Shown piece after piece: positions 54,991-64,000 of a stretch of 64,000 nucleotides of DNA. This stretch comes from Schistocephalus solidus (taxonomy: Eukaryota; Platyhelminthes; Cestoda; Diphyllobothriidea; Diphyllobothriidae). The stretch's first letter is position 1; every line of letters begins with the position of its first letter. The notes under the pieces are model-generated. The model did not search any database. It saw only the letters and a program-made list of their open reading frames with translations, and was not told the DNA's origin. Location: the NCBI GenBank assembly GCA_017591395.1, contig WEDG01003466.1, positions 17,405-81,404 on the forward strand, in the 5' to 3' direction. Made by a program: the position numbers and the translations under genes.

Positions 54991-56540
54991 TTAAACATAA
55001 GAATTAAGGGTTAAATACAATAAGAAAGGTATCTCGCGAAAGACAACAGAGGACAGGAGAGCACACGAAGCACGTGAGACACACGCAATTATGGCGGCTA
55101 GCGCGCGCCATTAGTGCTCGAAAAATAGGCAACCAATCATAGCACGATCAATGGAATCAGAATAAATCCTTTGATCCCTTTGTGAATAACTCGGCAGCCT
55201 CGGTGAGATTGGAATCCACGCCAGCAAGGGGAAGGCTTTAGTACAGCCAACTGATCTACAAGGCCCCACCGCGAGCCGTGAGTTTAATCACACTTGGATC
55301 AAATTACCCTCCCAGCCTACTACAACTTATGGAATCCACCAATTCTGATACAGTAAGCTGACTGCCTAAGCAGGATTTCCTAAGCAATCAATCTAGAATC
55401 CACCAGATGACTACCAGGCACAATTAATTAGCAGAGGGTTTTGGCAGATTTGAATAATTCCTTTGACCCACTTGTGAAAAACTCGGTGGCCTCAGTGGAA
55501 TCAGAATAACCAATTTAATGGCGCAACATCTCTATAGCGAAAAGTTGCGATTAGAGTATATCCAGGCGCCATTGGATGCTACAAGGGATTTGTTTGTTTT
55601 TTTACAATTCAATTTTATTAATCTATTGTGTTCTGCGACCGTTCCTCAGTTTACATATGTAAGCAAATGCTTACACGTCCTTATTACGCTCATTTTCATT
55701 CGGTTGTATTTTCTTAGCTGCGCTATTATTCCCATTCGTTTGCATACTCCTCAGGTAGAAAGCTCTAGCTATGTTCTCCTTGTAGAAAGTTCAAGAACCA
55801 CGTGTGATCCATGGAGCATTCTAGAACACGCGCCAGTACGGGGCACGCACGATTCTTCTTCATCTTTAGATGACTAGCACGCAAACACAATTTAGGTTTC
55901 TTATAACATAATAATATAATTTAAATATTGATTCAGGGAAAATATGCCCAGCTTAAGTTTGTTTAATCTCTCTTCCCACTACAACTTAAACAATAATCAC
56001 CGATGGGATCCAACCTTGCCAATGGAGAAGCTATAAGTACGAGTAAGAAATGGACTCAAAGAACCCCATTTTTGGTCTACCCACGATCAGGATTCCCTCG
56101 TTGCTGCCCGTCCTTCGCTTATCCCAGATCCCTACTGGATAATCTTTCCTCGGATGCAGATTATTTTTGTACCTAGGTTTCCCCTTTCCATAATTTTGCA
56201 TTGTACTTAAGGTTTATTAGTATACTACATTCACTAACGTCTTCCTTTCCCTCCCTGGGTCACAGCTACCGTCTTCTGGGCACATCACACTCATTTACAG
56301 GTTCAAGTTGTGGGGTCGGAATTCCCCTGTCTTGCTTTAGATTGGCTTTCTGCGTCATTGGTTCCTTATCTATTCCATCTCTTCTCGATGGGGTTTTTTC
56401 AATAACCTACAATTTTTGCTTTCCTTTCTGTTTATTTTTTACTCATCGCGCATTTTCAAGTTTCTATATTTCATTTTCTAAATAAATTTCACAAAAATTT
56501 ATTTTTTTGTTTTTCTATCTCTTTCTCTTATTCTCCTCCG
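54991..56540. other. Intergenic; a diverged 55-bp direct repeat pair
   Basis: 55,158-55,215 and 55,448-55,508 share CCTTTGA-CCC-TTGTGAA, AACTCGG-GCCTC-GTG and GGAATC. Frames at 55518-55877 (119 residues) and 56201-56485 (94 residues) are open but unrecognised; the second ends in an AT-rich tail (AAATAAATTTCACAAAAATT) and may be a LINE 3' UTR. Confidence 0.35.
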
Positions 56541-56600
56541 TAATGCCCCATCGATAAAACCCCTATTATCACCGGTCCCGTATTACATTGGTCTGGGGTT
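56541..56600 (+). mobile_element. MITE family fragment (third copy)
   Basis: TAATGCCCCATCGATAAAAC, CCCTATTATCACCGGTCCCG, TATTACATTGGTCTGGGGTT matches 13,988-14,048 of the MITE (interior end plus start of the right terminal repeat), about 85% by eye. Confidence 0.6.
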
Positions 56601-58397
56601 ATTATTTTGCTTGTGGCTGCTCTAAGTGGACTGTGATTGATTGTGTTTGCTTCTCCTACCTCGACGCCTTTGAAATTGCTCCTGCTGTCACCCCAAACAT
56701 ATTATGATTACACATGCAGTTGATAGCCTCATGTGGTTTAAAAATTTCTACATTGACATGGACCTCTCGTATCCCCTATAAACTCTCACTTGCCGGGTGG
56801 TATTGTCCTTCACACAATTACATTCTCATGAGTGACACATTTTTTTCTCTTTGAATACTAATCAAATTACATTCATTTTCTTTTCAAACAAACTTGAAGG
56901 AGTCTTTATTGTTCGTCAACGGGTATTCATAGCAGTCTGCCTATTTTTAAATAGAAACTGAACACTTTATTTTGTGTGCTCACGCGTTATAGAAGTCATT
57001 TGAAAATGGGTTTTTAAAGGGTATCATGACGGTACGCTTATGGTTATCCAATAAAACAATTTAATTTATTTAGTTATGTATGATGAAGATTTGAGCTACC
57101 TGTATACTGACATTGAGCTTGCACATATAATCTCAAAAAACGATTGCAAAACCATGAGCACTCGCTGTCAATTGAATAGACTGTCCTATGCGCCTATAAG
57201 AGTTATCAAGCTAACAAAAAGCACGATAATACGTATGTTCTTCGATCAACAAACTTATCCCGCATATCTATGTGTCATAGATATTACCTTCAGAGCCAGA
57301 AACAAAATTGAATATAAACGGAAGCTTCACAAAAAAAAAACTACAATTGGATCTTCCGACATTTTATAAACTTTTGCTTCTCGGATGTGATTATTTTGAC
57401 ATGTATAGCTTGATGGTAAATGTTTACACGGTACCTGTGCGCCTGGTTCTCTGGTGAACCACTTTCGAAATATTCACTCATAATTATTTTCTTTTCTCAC
57501 CGAGTTTGCACTACTGGATGGTGTATCTCTGTCGAAGCGCATGTCCCTTCGATTAAATTATCCGTAAAATTAGTCCCGTTTTCTGGCTTTGGGATTTGCG
57601 ACTGCGAACAACTAATGCGGACACTGAATTACACGAAGCATAACAGTTAGGTGGTTTGTGAGCACAAAATGGAGCTAATTTTATGTGAGGAGCCGATCAG
57701 GTGAAACATTACGCACCGTCAAGATGGCTGCAGTTGGGAGACACTGCATAGGCAAACGGGCTTAAATTTGCTGCTAACTCACTGACCATGCCTGTCAACC
57801 ATGTGCGCATCTTTTTTTACGTATTTCAGTATCATGGACCTATAGAATTACTAACCCACAGAGGGAGTAGCTATACCCAAAACAAGGAAAGAAACCCGAG
57901 TTTTTAAGCTGAACCTGTAAGGCTGGTCTTCACAGCAAGTAGTGAAACAGAAGAGATGAGAAGTTGTTATCAACAATTTATTGGAGAGTAAGACAACAGT
58001 TTGAATGTCCCCTTTGGCTTTTATATTAGCCTCAAAGTTGGGAGAGCTCCTGGCAATTCATTGTTGACGCTCAATTTGTTCGTAGCACGCACCTCGCACA
58101 TTGTTGGCATACAAGATTTAATGACAGCATTTAACAATGTGTGCGCCTTGTGATACCCCGTTCGCTGACCTTTGTATATCAGGCTTATGTTGGATGACCT
58201 ATGAAAGGCTGACGCAGACCGAACGAAATCCCCTGAAATCTTGATATTTTTCCACACCACTGTCTCCGTCAGTTCAGAGTAAACCCTCTAAAATGTTGGA
58301 GTTAAGTTAAATTGCGAAAACTAGAAACAGTCAATATCGTTTAAATTAATAGAAAAAAAAACAATCAGGAGAATTCGGACGTCTCATCGCAGGTAAT
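56601..58397. other. No gene recognised
   Basis: AT-rich. A 97-residue frame at 57076-57369 and smaller ones have no recognisable motif. Confidence 0.35.
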
Positions 58398-58504
58398 TTT
58401 ATTGAACACGTGAAAGTTCAAATCTGCTTGTCTTTAAGAATCAACATGGGAAAAAATATTCAAATAAGGTCCTGCTGGATAAAACTAATTTATGTGAACC
58501 TGGC

Positions 58505-58994
58505 TTAGGTCAGACCGCAGATAAGAAAGAGTTCTGTGCATGACAAAAAATATATTTTATGTATAATAGTAAGTCTGAAACACCATGATTTATTAACGTT
58601 AAAACGCACCATGTATTTTAGCCTCAACCCAAGCGATTGTAGGTCTAGTTCGCATCCTATACGCTTAGTAGCCTTCGCAGTTTCTTGCGTTTTACAGATG
58701 CTGTCGTTAGTGGGAACAAAATTCACAACTGAGGCATAACAGGAAGCCCAGTATGGATGATGCCATCCATGCAATCTGCTCTGGCACATAGACAACATAC
58801 TCTGAAAACTTAATATATCGGACATATTTGACGGCAAATGGCAGATTTGCTTTTCTACAAAATGAAGATAAGGAAGCATAGGATGTCAAGTTACCCCCCT
58901 TGACCATACAGGCAGAGATAAATGCATGATGTACCTGCAAGACAAAATTTGTGCCCCCGAGCACTAGAAGCAAGAGGCTCAAACTTGAGCTCAT
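58505..58994 (-). CDS. Candidate small secreted protein gene with a 40-nt intron
   Basis: ATG at 58994-58992 starts MSSSLSLLLLVLGGTNFVLQ, a good signal peptide. After ISACMVKG a donor GGG|GTAACT (58894) and a pyrimidine-rich acceptor TTCATTTTGTAG (ending 58855) define a 40-nt intron, the size of the SMIM8-like intron. Splicing gives EKQICHLPSNMSDILSFQ and a frame that stays open to 58505, 149 residues in all, with about eight cysteines. TATATAAG lies 59 nt upstream of the ATG (59060-59053) and AATAAA about 100 nt past the stop (58403-58398). No family is recognised. Without splicing a 95-residue frame reads through instead (to 58707). A real gene is plausible but unproved. Confidence 0.35.
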
Positions 58995-59060
58995 TTGAGA
59001 ACCACAATTGTCGTTTAACGCAAACAACTATATGCAAGCTCAGTGAAGGCTGCTTATATA

Positions 59061-60639
59061 AACGCTATTGAAAGCCTGCCCACCAACACTGATTGGACAC
59101 ATAAACGGCAATTTTGAGTTCAAACAGCAGATTAAAACAATTTTGAACGTCCAAAAACTGAGTTCGTAAAGTCAATCTGCGACTTTCACCCGCTTTTTCC
59201 ACTGATAAGCTCAATGTTGCGCCCTAGTTTTTGAATATGTCTCGCGGTTATTTTGCGTGCGACAACGGTTTTATTGCCCACGTAAAAACTGACGAATTTT
59301 TAACATGATAAGCGGCTTAGTTCAATCATACTAAAATATTACAACCAACAGTAAAACTAGTAATATTTACCCCACGATGGTGCAATATCTTGGGAACAAA
59401 TTTAAGTTTTTAAAGAGCTGTATAAGGTTTGGGAAATGTTAGTTAATTTATGGAAGTTTGTAGTGTCGGTTTGAGCTGCTAGGCTGTACGCGTTTCCGTA
59501 GACGATAAACTGAGCGTACGGATAAAATGATATGGGGATTACATTCAAAAGTACGGCGTGTGGTTAGCTGGAACGTTTATTATGCTCTAACAAGGACTGG
59601 TAGGGATTTTAAAAGTATACACAGAAATCACTTTTTAGAAGTAAAAATGCATTTGGGTAATTAATTACAAGGCATTAGGGGCAAAATTCGTCAGCACGAG
59701 AAATACCCAAAACTCAAAGTATGACATTTTTGAGCTGGGAAAATATCAGAAATTTCAAAAACAATGCTCAGTACGACGCCCTCCCATATTTCATCATCTA
59801 CGGTTCTTCAGAGAATTTTCCAGGTCTAATCAAAATCGTCCCAATATTGGGCTCCGTTTAGGACCATCGGGTTTTCAAAATGCCAGTTGGAACAGCTACA
59901 TAAGTATAAATTTTCAATCAAGTTTTAGCCATCAAACTTGACCTCCTTTCTAAAATTATGTGAATTGGTTCAAAAGCAGTCTTTGAGAAGTATTAATACC
60001 AAGTACCAGGGGATCAGAAGCAACAGTTCCAACCTATTTGGCAAAGTCGCCCAGTAATGTTCGAAATGAAAATTTAAAATTTAGGTTCAATCATTTTCTG
60101 AGTTGAATACAGGCTTTCCGACATAATGGTGCATAGGAGTAGACGAAGGCAGTCAGAACGATGAAAATTACTTCCCCAGGATATGTGGACATTGTGAATA
60201 AGCCTAGGCAGTTGCTGCTTATTCATTTTTATGTGACCGCCTACGCAAAGTCTTGGTTGGAACCACAAGTCAAAAATGCATCTCGATAAAGCCGTCAGCA
60301 ATCGAACTATAACGGGATATACCACTCTTATATCAATTTCACAGTGACCTCTTTGGCCAAAGACAACTGCCTAGCATTTTGTGTTGTAGCAGAGTGCATA
60401 GAACGCACTTCTCCCAAGTATAGCAGGGATATGAGCACTGAAATGGCGGCTACAATTGGTGTGCATGCTGATTACAATGCTGGTTTCTGTGTAATTATAG
60501 CAGGTGCCTTGACTTATGAATCTTTTATAGGTAGCTTTTAAAAGGAAAATAATACGCATGCACATTTGCTCTACCACTGATAATGGAACCTGAGACTCGC
60601 AAGTGACACTCCACTACGGTCAGACTTCCGGTGGACCAA
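59061..60639. other. No gene recognised
   Basis: AT-rich intergenic DNA. The frames at 60074-60325, 60344-60541 and 60371-60577 overlap on opposite strands and lack motifs. Confidence 0.35.
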
Positions 60640-62925
60640 AGAGTAATATATATCCAGAAAATAGGGATTTACCAAATTTATAAACTCTGTTTTGTTTCCT
60701 AGGACAAAAATTACCAGAAATGCTCAACTCGCTGTCACCTGCGGTTGACGAGTGATCTATCATCAATCTTGAAGAACGCTTTGCTCTGCTGAAATCAACC
60801 ACAAAGAAGTAAGACGAAGTGTTAAGGCTCTTTGATGGATTCTGTGACCTCATCGAAAACCTTTCGAGATAAGCAGGAGATATTAACCTCCTCACCGAAA
60901 TACTAGCCGTACTCATCACAGAGCTAAATTAAATCTGCCGTAGTAAACACGTAATAACACTTGGAGATTGTAACTCTCCTTAAACTCGATTGGGAATTGA
61001 TAAACTCTGCGTGATCGTAAAACTACGTCAAACAGATATTACTTCGTTTGGTACTTGATGAATTCCATACTCAACACGTCATGATTGACAGGCGCTGCCG
61101 AAATGGACAGCAGTAAATCTGCCTTGATCTCATCATTATTTTTGATTAAATTTCTATCCATCGGTTGAGTTCTCACACGCCCCTTGGCCGAAGTGATCTT
61201 TGCGTACTTGCGTGGGAGTAAAGTTATTTTTATCTACCAAACTTCGAGCAGTAAGCGGAGAAGTATATGGAAAGGTGATTATACCAAGATGTAAAAACTG
61301 CTGAATGAGATATACTGGAATGCCACTCACATAACTAACCCAAACCTTGACTGATTCCTCGTAAAGAACTTGATTGGGAACTTCTTAGAGAAATGTTACC
61401 CATTTTAAAAGGAGATCATGCGTCTCCCCACTGGAGTTGGTGACATGGAGTACAAAAATAAATTACAGGATCAGAAGGAGACTGTGGAGATTATATTTCT
61501 GATATCAAAAACCTGATCCTTGCCCTGATTTAAGAAAAAGCGAAGTCAATATTGGAATCCCCTGCGGACCAAATGATCAGCATTTGCAGAAGAATACAAA
61601 AATTTAAAAAATGTCTTCGCATACGTGAAAAGGAACGAATTTATCGGGACTCTATTTTTCATCTGAAGGTTGAGGAGTGAAACAATTTGACGATTACTCT
61701 GAGAAGATGAATTTCTTATCTGATTTTCTATTGTTTGACACCGAGGAGCAGCCTTTGTATGAGGAGGTACACCGACATATTGCTCACACGTTATGGACAC
61801 GGTTTAAATAACGAATCTTGCCGCTCAAAAATGTAAAATGTCCAAATACATTTCACGAAAAGTCTTCTGTATGTGACTCTTTCAAATACTTCCTACTCAA
61901 CTAGATGCCAGCTGACCAAGCTAAAATTTATTTGGTTCAGGAAACTGGAAGCCGGATTTTGTCTCCTTTTTCGACATAATAATTGCTAAAATCTCCCCAA
62001 ACTTTCTGTCATTACCCTTGTTATTCTTCCTTGTCACCTAAGAGATTCACCACTTATTGTACCTCATCCTGCATCCTCCACATCCAAATGCTTTCTTTTC
62101 TTCGCTTCTAGGAATAACTCTCTGTGGAATAACTTGGAAATTGAAATTAGATCGTAAACTAGTATATCTGCATTCAAGCGAAGTCTGCACACTTATCTAA
62201 AAAAAACGGATTCTATTAACCTTTTATTTTTCTCATCTTTTCCGAACGGCTTTCTCCATGACTCGGAGAAAGGACCTTTGGGAATTTAAGTAACCCTCTT
62301 GAAACTATATTTTCTCTACCTCGAGTCCTCCAGGAACCATGATGTCTCCTTATACCAACAGTCATTCAAACAATGGAAGTCATTTGGACGTACACAGTCA
62401 ATAATGCTCCCACTTCGTTTGATATTTACCATCATCAGAATTTAATTCTGGATCCTGAGATGCTAAGGCTTCGTTTGATACGTACCCTCATCAGAATTCA
62501 ATTCTGGATCCTGAGATGCTGAGGCCTCACAACAACTGACGCCTTTTCGCGAGATTTAGTTTCACGCGCCTCCGTGATCAAGAATGAACCATATCAATGA
62601 TGCATTATCTCCTTTTGAAATGCTTCTGTAGTATAAGCCTACCCTACCCCCTACCTTATTTTCCTGAGCAGTTTATTCTCCTCACCTCTTTTCTAATATG
62701 GAGTCCTATTGAACTCTGCCTCCATTTTAAAGTAGGAGTCTTTTAACTGCCTATTTTATACTTCAAAATAAATTTCAAAACATTGCTAACTATTGCCCTA
62801 ACAGGGCAAGTTCTGCCTACATTTGCACATTTTAGCTACACACTGTCATAATTGTATTTCGGTACTTAGTTTGTTACGACAGTGCCTTCCCGGCGCTAAC
62901 CAAATATAAATTCTAAATTAGCACG
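60640..62925 (+). mobile_element. LINE B, second copy, decayed and without RT
   Basis: An endonuclease relic (LITELN, GDCNSP for GDFNSP near 60,965; FSHAPW near 61,170) and an endonuclease-RT linker relic (61,260-61,420) are followed directly by the ORF2 C-terminal relic (61,890-62,200: CTAAAATTTATTTGGTTCAG, GGAATAACTCTCTGTGGAAT) and the LINE B 3' UTR ending GGCGCTAACCAAATATAAAT at about 62,915. The RT is absent, as in the copy at 42.1-43.4 kb, but the deletion borders differ. The 3' UTR holds a tandem duplication. Confidence 0.55.
62409..62523. repeat. Tandem duplication of about 57 bp in LINE B 3' UTR
   Basis: Two adjacent units share CTTCGTTTGATA, CATCAGAATT, AATTCTGGATCCTGAGATGC and differ at a handful of bases. 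Confidence 0.8.
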
Positions 62926-63329
62926 GTGAGGCTTAGAAGAAACAAGTCTCTTAAAATACTCGCACTCATTAGGAACGGATGGTATTACGAACTCAAAAAT
63001 CAAGGACGTGCCAGAACTGCCCAGATTGCCTCACCGTCTATTCTCACCTTATCTTGCAAGGGGACTCTTCATTGAAACGTAGAAAACATATAATGATCTT
63101 CTTTTCTTCAAATCTACATCCCGCTCCGGCATCGGTTACTATATATTTAACCTTTCAGTAGAACTCAAAATTTGCGAACATCCATTAACACTGATGACAG
63201 CAAGTCCCTTTTCTCATTCTCTTAGGAAAATGCCTATTATTTTATTGATAAATTTAGCTCAAGTCTACTTTTAATATCAAAGTGGAGGTCAACTTAGAAG
63301 ATCGACTGTTCTCCATTCAGGTAAAGCTT
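62926..63329. other. No gene recognised
   Basis: Between two LINE stretches; a short frame at 62979-63161 has no motif. Confidence 0.35.
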
Positions 63330-63970
63330 CATTATTTTCGGCCCCGTCAAGCTTTTTGAAGCTGAACATTTACCAAATGTTTGTCATTCCCATCTTCGAG
63401 TACTGTTGTGCATTTTTCGGTATACTGCCTGTTTGTGACCGTAGAAACATAGAAAATCAATGGAGGACTTTTATTCGAGGTCTCTTTTCAGATTTTCGAT
63501 CAAGTGTCTTGTATACTGACAGACATCAGTTAGAGAACCGTAGAGATAAAAAGGCCCAAGCTGGCCACTGCTTCCCACTTTGCGTTAATTCTAGATCTAA
63601 TCTGCAGCGAATCAACGCCCTCGCTCCAGCAGATCGGCCTTTTAATCTAAGCAAGGCGTTTGATAAAGTGCCTCATAGGAGACTCATAGTTAAGTTAGAC
63701 GGTTTGCCGATTTCATTACGTCATAGCTAACTTATCGTAAAAAAGATCTTATGGGGGTCCTCATTGGCAGTGGGGGCCCTTACTGTAAGCGGTGTCCTTC
63801 AAAGCATCGTACTAGGGTCTCTTTTATTTTTGCTTTACATTAGTGACTTGTCATCCGCAGTTAAACACTTTCAGTCTGTTCTTCATGCGGACGATCTTAA
63901 ATGTGTATATTCCTTCTCTAAAGGTTCGGCCCAAATAGGCTAAGTAGGAATCCATGCAGACATGCATGCT
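63330..63970 (+). mobile_element. LINE A/B fragments in permuted order (C-terminal part, then RT)
   Basis: 63,356-63,640 is the ORF2 C-terminal region (KLNIYQMFVIPIFEYCCAFF, DRRNIENQWRTFIRGLFSDF, RINALAPADRPFN). It fuses at about 63,643 to the RT core (LSKAFDKVPHRRLIVKLDGL, then LQSIVLGSLLFLLYISDLSS, HADDLKCVY near 63,885, with YADD as HADD). In an intact LINE the RT comes first, so this is a junction of two pieces by deletion, recombination or insertion. It continues to the window edge. Confidence 0.6.
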
Positions 63971-64000
63971 CTTTTCGCGTGGAGGTCACCGTGGCAAATT

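Noticed and set aside
55518..55877. 119-codon plus-strand frame
   Set aside because: No domain, no splice or regulatory context; hydrophobic AT-rich composition typical of chance frames.
58707..59027. Unspliced 95-107 residue frame with signal peptide and hydrophobic C-terminus
   Set aside because: The segment NLTSYASLSSFC is translated from what looks like a 40-nt intron with a strong acceptor; the spliced 149-residue frame is preferred, though neither is proved.
1..64000. CRISPR arrays, bacterial operons, rRNA operons
   Set aside because: No regular spaced repeats, ribosome binding site patterns or rRNA sequences were seen; the gene structure is eukaryotic.

Overview
The window looks like repeat-rich nuclear DNA from a flatworm, most likely a tapeworm of the diphyllobothriid type. 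Evidence: very short introns (38 nt, plus a probable 40 nt one), a Ty3/Gypsy element with the C-x2-H zinc motif of the CsRn1 clade, RTE-like and CR1/Jockey-like LINEs, and a tRNA-headed SINE carrying a hammerhead ribozyme, an arrangement known from Schistosoma SM-alpha. Nothing bacterial, organellar or CRISPR-like is visible. Only two host genes are strongly supported, with two weaker candidates; most of the rest is decayed mobile DNA.

1-20 kb: a minus-strand short-chain dehydrogenase/reductase (SDR) gene runs from exon 1 at 16923-16740 through exon 2 at 15860-15299 to the last exon at 1617-1188. Splice phases fit exactly and give 391 residues with no internal stop, yet most cofactor and catalytic motifs are replaced, so it looks like a pseudoenzyme. 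Exon 1 has no start codon and follows a splice acceptor at a codon boundary. Intron 2 is 13.7 kb and holds most copies of the ribozyme SINE, an old antisense RTE copy, a 5S-like fragment and a MITE family. A Penelope-like fragment lies at 17.5 kb.

20-33 kb: a near full-length but broken RTE-like LINE (20.8-23.9 kb, +), a long inverted repeat (24.95-25.8 kb), a last coding exon of an acidic protein (27.9-28.4 kb, -), a two-exon SMIM8-like membrane protein gene (30.9-31.2 kb, -) with one in-frame TGA, and a 5'-truncated CR1-like LINE (31.35-33.1 kb, +).

35-49 kb: nested LINEs. A plus-strand LINE (called B here) is split by a 5 kb minus-strand LINE (A) and, in its 3' UTR, by a 3' fragment of a LINE A variant. 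A CR1-like LINE follows, itself split by a TA-flanked MITE. A further LINE A variant copy lies at 47.9-49.1 kb. Both variant copies share an antisense gag-like segment joined at the same point to the LINE 3' UTR.

49-64 kb: a Gypsy element with protease, RT, RNase H, integrase and a 3' LTR but no recognisable 5' LTR, a CACTA/EnSpm-like transposase fragment, a possible small secreted-protein gene (58.5-59.0 kb, -), and two decayed LINE stretches. All identifications are by eye from motifs; no database search was possible.
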